This document shows, piece after piece, positions 1 through 8,156 of a DNA stretch of 64,000 nt. The notes beneath the pieces were generated by a model that had not been told where the DNA came from, did no database searches, and saw only the letters and a list, made by a program, of their open reading frames with translations. Both the position numbers and the translations under genes were made by a program. Source of the stretch: Flavobacterium sp. YJ01 (GTDB taxonomy: Bacteria; Bacteroidota; Bacteroidia; Flavobacteriales; Flavobacteriaceae). The stretch's first letter is position 1. Each line of letters begins with the position of its first letter. Location of the stretch: NCBI RefSeq assembly GCF_029320955.1, contig NZ_CP119757.1, positions 5,270,001 through 5,334,000 of the forward strand, given 5' to 3'.

Positions 1-62
1 CATTAAGGAAATGCACCTATCGCGCAAGATCGCTGTCGTGATCAGTTTAAATAAGCAGGACA

Positions 63-434
63 TTATTTTTTTAATTTTATTTTTAGATTTCCGTCAGTAT
101 TATCATAACTTTCAACTCTTCCATCCTTAAATCTAATATAACTTAATCCGTAATAATATGTTTTAAATGGACCAACCTTGTCTAATGATTTAGGATCACC
201 CATAGCTTCAAGAACCTCATCTTCTGTTGATCCTATAGAAAAATAGCTTTCATTGTCAGCTTTGTTCTTTTTTGTTTCATCATTTGGATTTTCGCGTATT
301 TGCTGTAATTCTTTCTCTAATTCAGCATTTTTCTTTTCTAAATTTTCGATGTAATCTTTCTCGGTTTGTGATGGGCTTTGATTACATGCAGAAAAAAATA
401 AAGTGAAAAATATAGTGTAAAATAGATTTTTCAT
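63..434 (-). CDS. Small lipoprotein, SmpA/BamE-like fold
   Basis: Predicted 123-residue lipoprotein. The N-terminus is a short lipoprotein signal with a lipobox ending FFSAC, so Cys17 would be lipidated. Residues 25-60 are charged and probably coiled coil (repeated EKKNAELEKEL-type pattern). The C-terminal half has FSIGSTEDEVLEAMGDP followed by a short beta-rich stretch with YYYGLSYIRF and FKDGRV, which resembles the SmpA/OmlA/BamE-like 'G-s-t-eeV-...-G-P' pattern of small envelope lipoproteins. No specific partner can be named. It lies on the same strand as the two following leftward genes but 182 bp downstream of the nearest, so co-transcription is not certain. Confidence 0.7.
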   Translation of the reverse strand: MKNLFYTIFFTLFFSACNQSPSQTEKDYIENLEKKNAELEKELQQIRENPNDETKKNKADNESYFSIGSTEDEVLEAMGDPKSLDKVGPFKTYYYGLSYIRFKDGRVESYDNTDGNLKIKLKK

Positions 435-616
435 AATTTTCTGTTTTTAATTTCAAATTAAAAGATTATCGTCTGATAAACTGCGTAAAACTTTCTGTGG
501 CTTTACGCTATAATGTAGCCAGTGAAATAATTATATTCTGTTTAAAAAAAATCGCGAAGAAAGATTTCCTTTTAATAAAAACCATTTATTACTTCAAACC
601 GTTGTAATAAACAATT

Positions 617-1420
617 TTATCTTAACTTATTCATCAACTTAGGAGTCATTTTTGGCCTAACAACTCTAAACCAATCATGAAGAAATTTGTGGGCTACTTT
701 TTCTACTTCTGGAATTTTGTTCATTATTGTTTGAATAGAATCAATTTCTATTGGAATTATTCCATGAGCAATGTTTTTTCTGATCTTATTTCCTTCATCG
801 ATCCAATGGGTTTGACCTCCTATAAATTCCCAATCCGCGCATTCGCCCCAAATATGCTTAAAACTTTCCCAAATGTGGCATATTGTTCCTTTGCCTTCGC
901 AAGCTTTTTTATTAGGATTGTAATAACTAGCAACGGCTTCAATTGAATTCCAAAATGCCAAGAACTTATCAAAGGGATCTTGAGTATATTTTCCCTTTCT
1001 ATACCAACTTAGAGCTCTAGAATAAACAGTCTCTTCAATACTGAAAATTCTTGATTCCCTAAATGCGTACCTAAAATCATCAACATCTATTTTTCTTTTT
1101 ACTCTATGAAAATTTTTTTGAACTAAAAAATTTTCAGTTAAATCTAATTGTAATGGCAAATCCAGCTTTAAGGTAAGAAAATCAAGCATACGCCCAAACC
1201 AGAGAACTGCGGCACTTTCTGCTAATTCTGAATTGGGTGCAAACGCTGTTACTATTGCATCAAAACCATTTTCGCTATGTTGCACTCTTACATTACTATA
1301 AAAAGCTTCCGGGTGCTCTAAATCCTTCCGTACATTTAGCTCAAATGTTTGTTCTATGGAAACTGGTCCAAAAACTGAAATTTGTACATCCCAAACAGGG
1401 ATATTGTCGTGATGTTTCAT
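617..1420 (-). CDS. HEPN-like (Apea-type) protein with Rx4H motif
   Basis: 267-residue soluble protein with no signal peptide or membrane segment. The C-terminal region (about residues 130-250) looks helical and contains DPFDKFLAFWNSIEAVA and later IRKNIAHG. The latter is an Rx4H motif (R-KNIA-H), the catalytic signature of HEPN ribonuclease domains, in the 'RNxIAHG' form common in Apea-like HEPN proteins. HEPN proteins are often RNases in toxin-antitoxin or anti-phage systems; that role is inferred here. It lies 157 bp downstream of the RES-domain gene on the same strand, so the two may be one unit. It could instead be an uncharacterised HEPN protein without nuclease activity. Confidence 0.6.
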   Translation of the reverse strand: MKHHDNIPVWDVQISVFGPVSIEQTFELNVRKDLEHPEAFYSNVRVQHSENGFDAIVTAFAPNSELAESAAVLWFGRMLDFLTLKLDLPLQLDLTENFLVQKNFHRVKRKIDVDDFRYAFRESRIFSIEETVYSRALSWYRKGKYTQDPFDKFLAFWNSIEAVASYYNPNKKACEGKGTICHIWESFKHIWGECADWEFIGGQTHWIDEGNKIRKNIAHGIIPIEIDSIQTIMNKIPEVEKVAHKFLHDWFRVVRPKMTPKLMNKLR

Positions 1421-1577
1421 TTATCAATCTTTATAATTTGTAGATAACTTCTTAGCGCTACAAGAGGTTTGATATTAAAGAGACGATTTTTTTCATTATT
1501 AAAAATTTCAAATACAATCCATCTTTCAATCTAGTCTTTTTCTCAATCCCTTGAAAAGATTGTTAGCAGATGTTTTT

Positions 1578-2615
1578 TTACCATTGAATATTACCATCAT
1601 TATCAATTTTAGTTGTAATGAAAACTTTAGTAATATCGGCCAATGTAATTTCTTCAGCTTCGTCAGCTACAGATGGTTCATCATAAAAGGCCTCCGTAAT
1701 TTCAAACTCAATTATTTTCTCAAGATAAAAGTTGTTCTCAAACACATCAGTGCGCATTGCTATATTGTCCGTTTTAAAATTATTACCAACACTCGGGTAG
1801 ATAATACATTCAAAACTTTCTGAATCATCACTTTTTTTACCGTGAAGTATTTGTTCAGCTAAAATAGAGCTGGTTAGATATTCCAAATGGTTTAAAACAC
1901 TTTTGGAGAATTCACGACCAAGTAAATTTAAAAAATTTTCAACGTATTCGATAAAAAGAGGTGAGTTGTATGGTTTAATTTCTTCAAATGCTTTAGTTGC
2001 TTTGGCAGCTCCAAGGTTATTTATAATAGCTTCTTTTCCGTGCGAAATTGCATATGAACGAAATTTGCGATTAGTTTTTGGACGCCAGACTCCAACAGTT
2101 ACTCGTTTATTAACTGGAGGCTTTAATTCTTTAAGATTTGTATCAATTGATTCAGAAGAATAAAAAACATTGGTTTTTGTTGAATTTGCTCTATTATAAC
2201 GGCCTATTTTTTGAATAATTTCAAACGGAGGGTGCTTTAGGTATTTTATGTTATTAATTCTTTCATTTTTACCTAAAACAGATTCATTTATAACCATCCG
2301 ATAAGTTGTGAAAATTGCTAAATTATTAGAAACAGTCGGTAGATAGTTAAATGCATATAGAATATATCCTTTAAATAATTCTCTTTCACTTTCAGATAAT
2401 GATGTGTAATCAAAATCTTTTAATTTTTGATCTAACACTTTATAAAATTCTAGGATTTCTTTGAAAGTATCTTCTTCATCTTGAGAAACTGGTTCTTGTT
2501 TTACATATTTTAATGCAATTTCTTGTTCTAAAGACGTCAACGAATCCTTTTTCCATCTTTTTTTTAATGGAATTTCAGGAAAATCTTTGAATGTAGTTTG
2601 CCAATTTGGTGTCAT
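1578..2615 (-). CDS. RES-domain protein (NAD-targeting toxin-like)
   Basis: 345-residue cytosolic protein. Residues 1-125 are helical and charged, of unknown function. From about residue 130 the pattern fits a RES domain: IGRYNRANSTKTNVFYSS (conserved Arg with FYSS), then LKELKPP (Glu), then ECIIYPSVGNNFKTDNIAM (late conserved Ser with a beta strand and NIAM). RES domains are named for conserved Arg, Glu and Ser residues and include toxins that break down NAD+. The family match is made by eye from these motifs; activity here is inference. The extra N-terminal domain, and the HEPN-like gene directly downstream, make a defence or toxin role worth considering. ATG start at 2615. Confidence 0.62.
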   Translation of the reverse strand: MTPNWQTTFKDFPEIPLKKRWKKDSLTSLEQEIALKYVKQEPVSQDEEDTFKEILEFYKVLDQKLKDFDYTSLSESERELFKGYILYAFNYLPTVSNNLAIFTTYRMVINESVLGKNERINNIKYLKHPPFEIIQKIGRYNRANSTKTNVFYSSESIDTNLKELKPPVNKRVTVGVWRPKTNRKFRSYAISHGKEAIINNLGAAKATKAFEEIKPYNSPLFIEYVENFLNLLGREFSKSVLNHLEYLTSSILAEQILHGKKSDDSESFECIIYPSVGNNFKTDNIAMRTDVFENNFYLEKIIEFEITEAFYDEPSVADEAEEITLADITKVFITTKIDNDGNIQW

Positions 2616-2945
2616 TGTAATTAGATCTAATTAATATATGCAAACCATTAAATGGCACCAATGCTACCTTTTTTAAACATTCTTTGTGTCATTCGATTGC
2701 TTTTTAAGCGAATATAATAATAAATACCAAATCTTTTTCGCTGTGCTGCAGTAGTTTCACTAATTAATTCTACTGGTTGATTTCCACCTTGCTATAAGGT
2801 TTGGATGATTATTTTTCAAATTCACCCTCAACTGCCTGCTTTTCTTCCTGACTGCTAATTTATTCCTCTGATCCAGATTGCTTCCCATTTAGTTTTTATC
2901 AAAGTCCCCGTATGCATCTGTTTTTTGTTTCAGGAGCAAAGGTAG

Positions 2946-3046
2946 TCCGTGCCCTTTTCCAAAAGCAAGGCCGGGCCTTTGGTCTGCCTTGAAAATCTCC
3001 ATCCCTGCGGGTAGTATTTTCAGGCAGAGCCGTGCTTTTGGCGGAC
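2946..3046. repeat. ~100-nt imperfect inverted repeat (structured DNA/RNA)
   Basis: The outer arms GTCCG (2946-2950) and CGGAC (3042-3046) pair. Inside them CCAAAAGCA (2959-2967) pairs perfectly with TGCTTTTGG (3033-3041). An inner stem joins about 2981-2996 (CTGCCTTGAAAAT) and 3015-3031 (ATTTTCAGGCAG) with one bulge. The loop is about 18 nt. It could be a transfer or replication origin, or a structured non-coding RNA. There is no open frame to explain it. Confidence 0.55.
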
Positions 3047-3552
3047 ACTCACCTTTTTATGCTCATGAAACAAAACACAGCATACTGCGGCTCTTTAGAC
3101 GAATAAAAAAAATGTCAGAAATAAGGATTGAAATATTGGAAAACAGAAGTTGTGAAACAAAACAAGCGCCTGCTCTCATTGCCGAATAAAATTTCTGAAA
3201 AAAAAAATAAGTAAAAAAATAAAAATAAGAGGTGCAGACCAATTCGGGCGGGGATGCAGGGGGGAGCAAAAGCGAAAAGGAAATGCGGGGATGGCAAAAG
3301 AAAGCTAAAATGCGGGCGGGGCGAAGCTATTAAATGCGGGAAGGAATAAATTTAAAGGAGAGACGGGTAAAGCAGGGGCGTGCGGGAAGATGAAAAGGCG
3401 GTTAGTGGCGGGGTTTTGGGTTTGGCGTTGCAGTTTGCGGAGTCCTATTTTTTTCTATAGGTCATTTTAGGCGTGGAAATTTTGAGCGAGGCTTTTGCGG
3501 GGTGCAGGGCTTTAATAGGAAGATTAAAATGTACAGCAGAAGATTATCACAG

Positions 3553-3629
3553 TATAAAAGAATAAAAGAATAAAAGAATAAAAGTATAAAAGTATAAAAG
3601 TATAAAAGTATAAAAGCATATAAATGAAT
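3553..3629. repeat. 9-bp tandem repeat array (TATAAAAGA/T type)
   Basis: About eight head-to-tail copies of a 9-nt unit, first as ATAAAAGAA then as ATAAAAGTA, decaying at the right end to CATATAAATG. It ends about 60 bp before the ssb start. It may be a slippage-prone spacer or part of a promoter region. The unit is too short for a CRISPR array and there are no spacers. Confidence 0.75.
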
Positions 3630-3689
3630 AAATGAAACTATTAAGTAATAGAATAATTAAGTGGGTATAAATATTTAAAAATCAGAATC

Positions 3690-4100
3690 ATGAACATTAC
3701 AGGAAGATTGACAAGGGATGCGCAGGTGCGCACATTGTCGGACAGCAGACAGGTGGTAAATTTTTCAGTAGCCATCAACGAGAGCTACAAAAACAGAAAA
3801 GGCGACAGGGTGGAGCAGACCACCTTTTTCGACTGCGCCTACTGGATAAGCCCAAGGGTTGCCGAGTGGCTTACAAAGGGCACAGTGGTGGAGCTCACAG
3901 GAATGGTAAGTGCAAGGGCGTGGAAGAACAGTGACGGAGAACCGCGAGCGGGGCTGAACTTCAATGCATCGAATATCAAACTGCACGGAGGAGGCAGAAA
4001 AGCGGGAACAGCGCAGGAAGCGCAGAGCGGAAAAGATTCGGTGCAGGCAGAGAACAGCAAGCCCGATTTGAAAGAGCCTGAAGAAGACCTGCCGTTTTAA
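3690..4100 (+). CDS. ssb: Single-stranded DNA-binding protein
   Basis: 136-residue SSB. It starts MNITGRLTRDAQVRTL and has the OB-fold pattern typical of SSBs (VVNFSVAINESYKNRKG, then TTFFDCAYW and GTVVELTGMVSARAW). It ends in a disordered acidic tail with DLPF, the Bacteroidota version of the tip that recruits partner proteins. At 136 residues it is shorter than chromosomal SSBs and typical of ICE- or plasmid-encoded copies. As first gene of a rightward run (ssb, DUF932, PRTRC), it probably coats single-stranded DNA during transfer or establishment of the element. Confidence 0.92.
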   Translation: MNITGRLTRDAQVRTLSDSRQVVNFSVAINESYKNRKGDRVEQTTFFDCAYWISPRVAEWLTKGTVVELTGMVSARAWKNSDGEPRAGLNFNASNIKLHGGGRKAGTAQEAQSGKDSVQAENSKPDLKEPEEDLPF

Positions 4101-4150
4101 GTGACGGCGGTAAAAACAGAACATAGTTATAAATCTAAAATAGATGCATC

Positions 4151-5224
4151 ATGGCACACAATATCAACTATAACAGCAAAACAGGAAAGTATTCTTTTTT
4201 CAGCGTGAAGGAAAAAGCGTGGCACGGGCTTGGACAGACAGTAGAACAGTACCCGACAAGCGCGGAAGCCATCAAATATGCAGGGCTTGACTATCAGGTG
4301 GCTAAAAGTCCGCTTTACACCAAAGGCTCTGAAATCTTAGTCACCCGTGAGGGCATTGAAGTGGGAAGCTCCGAACTGGCAGTCCCTGACTGCTTTGCCA
4401 CCATACGCACCGACAGCAATGCCGTTTTGGGCGTGGTAGGAAAGGACTACCATATCGTGCAGAACCGCGAGGCGTTCAGCTTCTTTGATGCCATTGTGGG
4501 CGGGGGCGACGGGATACTCTACGAAACGGCAGGAGCGCTCGGGCAGGGGGAACGCATATTTATTACAGCAAAGCTCCCTGATTATATCCGTGTTGGAAAA
4601 GGGGATGACGTGTGCGAAAAATACATTTTTCTTACCACCTCGCATGACGGAAGCGGTAGCATCACGGCGGCATTCACGCCCATCCGCATCGTATGCCAGA
4701 ACACCCTTAACGCTTCGATTCGCTCAATGAGCAACGTGGTGCGCATCCGCCATACATCAGGGGCTAAACAGCGACTTGAGGATGCCCATAAAGTGATGGG
4801 GCTTGCCGACAGGCTAAGCGCACAGCTTGAAGGCATCTTCAATAATTGGTCTCAAGTAAAGATTGCGGACAGGGAAGTCAAAAAGCTTATACAGTTGGCT
4901 TTATGCCCAAATAAGGAAACCTTGGAACTAATCAGAAAAGGTGCGGAGAACGAGGCATCCGCCATCTTCAAAAATACCGTAGAGGATGCTTTCGCCTACG
5001 CTATGGCAAGCGAGGCACAGCAGATGCAGACCACTAAAGGCACGCTTTTCGGGGCTTACAACGCCGTGACGGGCTACTATCAGAATGTGCGAAGATACAG
5101 GGACGGAGAGGCAAAACTTCAGTCGATTGTCATGGGAGGCACAGCTCAGGAAAAAGCGCAGAAGGCGTTTGATTTATGCATGGCTTTCAAGACGGACGGA
5201 GCGGAAATCCTAAATCTTAACTAG
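4151..5224 (+). CDS. DUF932 (phage/plasmid-like) protein
   Basis: 357-residue soluble protein that matches the DUF932 / phage-plasmid-like (TIGR03299-type) family: an early KAWHGLGQ, central DGSGSITAAFTPIRIVCQNT and a C-terminal AYNAVTGYYQN segment. Family members are common on phages, plasmids and ICEs next to ssb and PRTRC genes; their biochemical function is not established. It starts 50 bp after ssb and is followed by a 118-bp gap containing a small hairpin (AAGGCTGT at 5240-5247 pairing with ACAGCCTT at 5259-5266), which may stabilise the message or partly attenuate expression of the PRTRC genes. Confidence 0.85.
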   Translation: MAHNINYNSKTGKYSFFSVKEKAWHGLGQTVEQYPTSAEAIKYAGLDYQVAKSPLYTKGSEILVTREGIEVGSSELAVPDCFATIRTDSNAVLGVVGKDYHIVQNREAFSFFDAIVGGGDGILYETAGALGQGERIFITAKLPDYIRVGKGDDVCEKYIFLTTSHDGSGSITAAFTPIRIVCQNTLNASIRSMSNVVRIRHTSGAKQRLEDAHKVMGLADRLSAQLEGIFNNWSQVKIADREVKKLIQLALCPNKETLELIRKGAENEASAIFKNTVEDAFAYAMASEAQQMQTTKGTLFGAYNAVTGYYQNVRRYRDGEAKLQSIVMGGTAQEKAQKAFDLCMAFKTDGAEILNLN

Positions 5225-5342
5225 GCAGGCGAAAGACCAAAGGCTGTTGCCAAATGGGACAGCCTTAGAAATCTATTCCCATCGGGATTAAAAAGCAGAT
5301 AAATGCAGAAACAACACAAGAAACAATTAAAATTTAAACGAA

Positions 5343-6008
5343 ATGAACACTAATTTTTTCAATCAGATAGCGCAGATGGACATTATAGGGGATCTGCACA
5401 TTACCGTTGCCAAAGCGACAGAGGACAGGCTTGTAGTGCTTGTGATGCTACAGAACGATGTTTGCGGGGACAGCGCAAAGCACAACATCCCGCCACTGAG
5501 CCTGCGCGGTACGGCAGAGGAACTCGACCAAGGCTTTTTTGAGAATATCACCACGCCCATGCAGAGCGCATCGGGTCTTATGGTGGATATGGAAGGCTAT
5601 ATGAAACAGCTTGAAAATACCAAAAAGCAGTCTGCCATGGAGAAGCAGAAAGCAGAAAACCAAAAGAAGGAAGCCGAAGCCAAGGACAAAAAGTTCAATG
5701 ATGCCATGGCAAAGGCGGACGAGCTTGAAAAGGAAGGGAAATTCCGCGAGGCATGGATGAAAGTGCCCGAAATCCACGAGTTCCCTTTAAAAGCAGAGCA
5801 GTTGCGCAGAAGAAAAGCTGAACTGTCTGCGAAATTTGCACCAGACCTTTTCGGCAGTGCATCAGAGAAGACATCGCCTGAACCGCAACGGGAAGCGCTT
5901 TTCCCCGAGCATGGCTATACTGGGGAAGATGAGCAGACTGACGAAGAGGAAACAGAAAACGAGGAGGCGGATTATTGGGAAGAAGACCCCGAAGAGCAGC
6001 AATATTAA
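5343..6008 (+). CDS. PRTRC system protein E
   Basis: 221-residue protein. It opens MNTNFFNQIAQMDIIGDLH and contains PPLSLRGTAEELDQGFFENI, both typical of PRTRC protein E (ParB-Related, ThiF-Related Cassette). Residues 80-160 are Lys/Glu-rich and predicted coiled coil (KQKAENQKKEAEAKDKKF). The C-terminal 40 residues are strongly acidic (DEQTDEEETENEEAD). No catalytic motif is visible. It is the first gene of a tight rightward set E-C-F-B-ThiF. The molecular function of E is unknown; a structural or adaptor role is only a guess. Confidence 0.85.
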   Translation: MNTNFFNQIAQMDIIGDLHITVAKATEDRLVVLVMLQNDVCGDSAKHNIPPLSLRGTAEELDQGFFENITTPMQSASGLMVDMEGYMKQLENTKKQSAMEKQKAENQKKEAEAKDKKFNDAMAKADELEKEGKFREAWMKVPEIHEFPLKAEQLRRRKAELSAKFAPDLFGSASEKTSPEPQREALFPEHGYTGEDEQTDEEETENEEADYWEEDPEEQQY

Positions 6009-6024
6009 CTAAAATACAGCAGTC

Positions 6025-6243
6025 ATGATACTATCGACACAATTGCAGAGGGTATTTATACTCAAAGACAAGGGGCAGGAAATCAGACTTTCCGACCCCG
6101 AACCGCGATGGAGCACCGAGGCGGTGCTGAATTTCTATGCGTCGACTTACCCCATACTGACCACAGCCAAAATATCCGCACCTGCCATCAGGGACGATGC
6201 GGTAGAGTACCGATTTGAAACGGTAATGGGAACAAAGGGCTAA
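6025..6243 (+). CDS. PRTRC system protein C (ubiquitin-like)
   Basis: 72-residue protein starting 16 bp after gene E. LSTQLQRVFILKDKGQEIRL and SDPEPRWSTEAVLNFYA are typical of PRTRC protein C, a family I recall being grouped with prokaryotic ubiquitin-like (beta-grasp) proteins. The tail is ETVMGTKG, ending in a single Gly rather than a clear GG. Its neighbours are an E2-like protein B and an E1-like ThiF protein, so it may be a modifier that is activated by adenylation. No conjugation target can be inferred from the sequence. Confidence 0.85.
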   Translation: MILSTQLQRVFILKDKGQEIRLSDPEPRWSTEAVLNFYASTYPILTTAKISAPAIRDDAVEYRFETVMGTKG

Positions 6244-6259
6244 CCAAATATCTAAAGCC

Positions 6260-7444
6260 ATGAATTATGCAAAAATACATAATATCGGGAACAGTGAAAC
6301 TGCCCGAGGGAAAAAGGCAAAAACAGCTTCACGCACAGCTCGCAGGGTTCATGCATTGGATGCAGAGACCCAAAGACGCTGGCGAGGTGCAGAAGGACAA
6401 ATCAAGGTCAGTTCCTGCGGGGATGCTCCCAATGGTTTTCTAAAGGTTTCTTTCCTGCCTGTACTGCAACAAAATAAAGCGGTACAGGCTGGCAAGGAAT
6501 CTGCAAAAATGCAGAAAGATTTTTATATATCCCTTAACAGTCTTGCAGAGCATTACGGCATTAAGCCGATGCCGACACGACATTTAGGCTTCCCATACAA
6601 TACGGCAGTCGCTTTATGGGATTTGCAGGAAAAGCTCAAAAAAAGCGTAGGGAATTTTTCCGAACTGCGGGTTTTGCAGGACAAAGAGAAAACATATCTG
6701 ACATGTGAGGAAAAATACCATACAGGCACAACGCTTTATTATATCCCGATACAGCCGATATATCAGATGCTCAAAGCCCCAAAACGAAAGAAGAATGCGC
6801 AACTGCTTTTATCGGTCTGCGCTTATCTATACCATGTGGCAGGGATTCCATATTACAGGGAACAGGGAAGCTACCTGTACTGGCTCTATGAAATGCATAG
6901 GGAATGGACGGAGCAGGAAGAGGACAGGGAGGAAAACGAAAGGTACATCGGTGAGTTTGACAAGGCGGAATTTATTGGAGACTGCATACAGCAGAAGATT
7001 TTCAGCGTGATGAACCTGACTTTTTTTGAAAAACGGCTGAATGCTTTCAAATGCCGTAATGCCTTTGACAAAGAGTGTTTGGATATCGCCCAAAGCGCTT
7101 TTGCCTTGTTCAGCGAATATCCCAACGAGAGCATTTTTCGAAATGCACCCATTAATGGCGGAGATGAAGACGCAGAAACGGAAGAGGAGGGCATAAGCAT
7201 GGAAAAGTATATATCCTTTATCTCGCATACCCGAGGATGGCTGTATGAAAGCATTGAGGAGAGCATCAACAATGAATTCAACGAGTATGTCGCAATGGAC
7301 GAGCCGACAATTATAAAATGTTTTGACGGAAATGAGCTGACAGAGGACAGCCTTGATTTTGAAAGCCGACTTTTTGCCCTTTTGGATGATATGTGCCCTT
7401 TGCTGTATAACTATAAAAACAACGAAAATGAATACTTTAACTGA
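6260..7444 (+). CDS. PRTRC system protein F (start uncertain)
   Basis: Frame of 394 residues in the position of PRTRC protein F, the most divergent member of the cassette. The reliable part starts near LKVSFLPVLQQNKAVQAG and continues through FYISLNSLAEHYGI and PIQPIYQMLKAPKRKKNAQL to an acidic C-terminus. The first ~60 residues have unusual Arg-rich composition and overlap a better-looking 58-residue frame, so translation may begin later (for example at the ATG of MQKDFYISL, codon 84) or at a non-ATG codon near 6440. The stop lies 17 nt inside gene B, so translational coupling is likely. Function unknown. Confidence 0.75.
   Translation: MNYAKIHNIGNSETARGKKAKTASRTARRVHALDAETQRRWRGAEGQIKVSSCGDAPNGFLKVSFLPVLQQNKAVQAGKESAKMQKDFYISLNSLAEHYGIKPMPTRHLGFPYNTAVALWDLQEKLKKSVGNFSELRVLQDKEKTYLTCEEKYHTGTTLYYIPIQPIYQMLKAPKRKKNAQLLLSVCAYLYHVAGIPYYREQGSYLYWLYEMHREWTEQEEDREENERYIGEFDKAEFIGDCIQQKIFSVMNLTFFEKRLNAFKCRNAFDKECLDIAQSAFALFSEYPNESIFRNAPINGGDEDAETEEEGISMEKYISFISHTRGWLYESIEESINNEFNEYVAMDEPTIIKCFDGNELTEDSLDFESRLFALLDDMCPLLYNYKNNENEYFN
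6267..6443 (+). CDS. 58-residue ORF overlapping the start of PRTRC F
   Basis: An open frame (ATG 6267, TAA 6441-6443) in a different frame from the F gene. It encodes MQKYIISGTVKLPEG..., a plausible soluble beta strand followed by a helical, basic region ending AGMLPMVF. It looks more protein-like than the overlapping N-terminal 60 residues of F, which are Arg/Ala-rich. It may be a genuine small PRTRC-associated gene, or F may have its true start further in. No homolog is recognised. Confidence 0.45.
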   Translation: MQKYIISGTVKLPEGKRQKQLHAQLAGFMHWMQRPKDAGEVQKDKSRSVPAGMLPMVF

Positions 7445-8156
7445 TATAACCCGAAACTTTGGAACGCTCTACCGCCCGAAATCAGCCCTTGTTTTTTATG
7501 AAAGCAATACTTTAGATAAAGAGGTGTATGTCGAGCATTTTGATATGGATAAAAACGGCATGCCTATTAATGCCCATCCGCTTACGGAGCGTGAAGCTGA
7601 GGGGCTTGCCAAGGCGCTCAGCACTGAAAAGCAGAAGCAGACCACCTTTCTGCAATCTAGCGGAATTCTGCCGACAAACATTCTGCATATCAATCCAAGC
7701 AGGGAAAAAAGTTTCGTGATATGGCATACCAAATCACAAAAAAGACCGCTGTATTTCATAGAAGGCTTGGGCATTCCCTGCGGTGAGGCTTTTGTACCCG
7801 CCATGGTCTGGCAGGCGGACAAAAGAAGCCTGCGTGTTTTTGCACTTACGGGCAATCGCAGACCAACGGAAAAAACACCGCTTTATCATGCGCCGTTTTT
7901 AAACATCTACGATGACGGTAGGGTGTGCATGGGGTCAGTAAGCATTGATATAAAAGAATCTTCCTGCGTTGAGCATTTTACAAAGGCGTGGGAGCATTAT
8001 TTCTTCAAAAGCTATTTCAGCCACCTTATGGGTGAGAACAGCCCTGTAAAAGGCAATTGCGTGAGCCTTTGGAAAGACCTTGTCGCATCGGGCAGAACTT
8101 TTCCCATAGTGATTTTGAAAAGAAGCCACATAACACTTAAAAACTTATTGCCATGA
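7428..8156 (+). CDS. PRTRC system protein B (E2-like)
   Basis: 242 residues from the ATG of MNTLTDITRNFGTLYRP, which overlaps the end of F by 17 nt; an upstream in-frame ATG would only add hydrophobic sequence from the F region. TSF-type regions INAHPLTEREAEGLAKAL and KRPLYFIEGLGIPCG fit PRTRC protein B. I recall this family being placed among prokaryotic E2-like proteins; NIYDDGRVCMGSV would then carry the active-site Cys. The stop overlaps the ThiF start by four bases (ATGA-type coupling). A conjugation role is inference from family and neighbours. Confidence 0.85.
   Translation: MNTLTDITRNFGTLYRPKSALVFYESNTLDKEVYVEHFDMDKNGMPINAHPLTEREAEGLAKALSTEKQKQTTFLQSSGILPTNILHINPSREKSFVIWHTKSQKRPLYFIEGLGIPCGEAFVPAMVWQADKRSLRVFALTGNRRPTEKTPLYHAPFLNIYDDGRVCMGSVSIDIKESSCVEHFTKAWEHYFFKSYFSHLMGENSPVKGNCVSLWKDLVASGRTFPIVILKRSHITLKNLLP

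Larger units (their letters stand above)
2616..3689. other. 1.07-kb gene-free region upstream of ssb
   Basis: No convincing gene. The short open frames here (for example 2989-3189) have no recognisable protein. The stretch holds a long imperfect inverted repeat at 2946-3046, a purine- and G-rich segment at about 3240-3420 with repeated GCGGG words, and a 9-bp tandem repeat just before ssb. Composition is unlike the AT-rich genes to its left and resembles regulatory or replication DNA of mobile elements. Confidence 0.5.

Noticed and set aside
1..62. Open frame at the left window edge
   Set aside because: Too short to support a gene: IKEMHLSRKIAVVISLNKQD could be the end of a gene, but nothing is recognisable.
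2989..3189. 66-residue open frame in the region upstream of ssb
   Set aside because: It overlaps the long hairpin and a low-complexity region and has no recognisable protein pattern.
3553..3629. Tandem repeat as a CRISPR array
   Set aside because: The unit is only 9 bp and copies are directly adjacent, without spacers; no cas genes are nearby.
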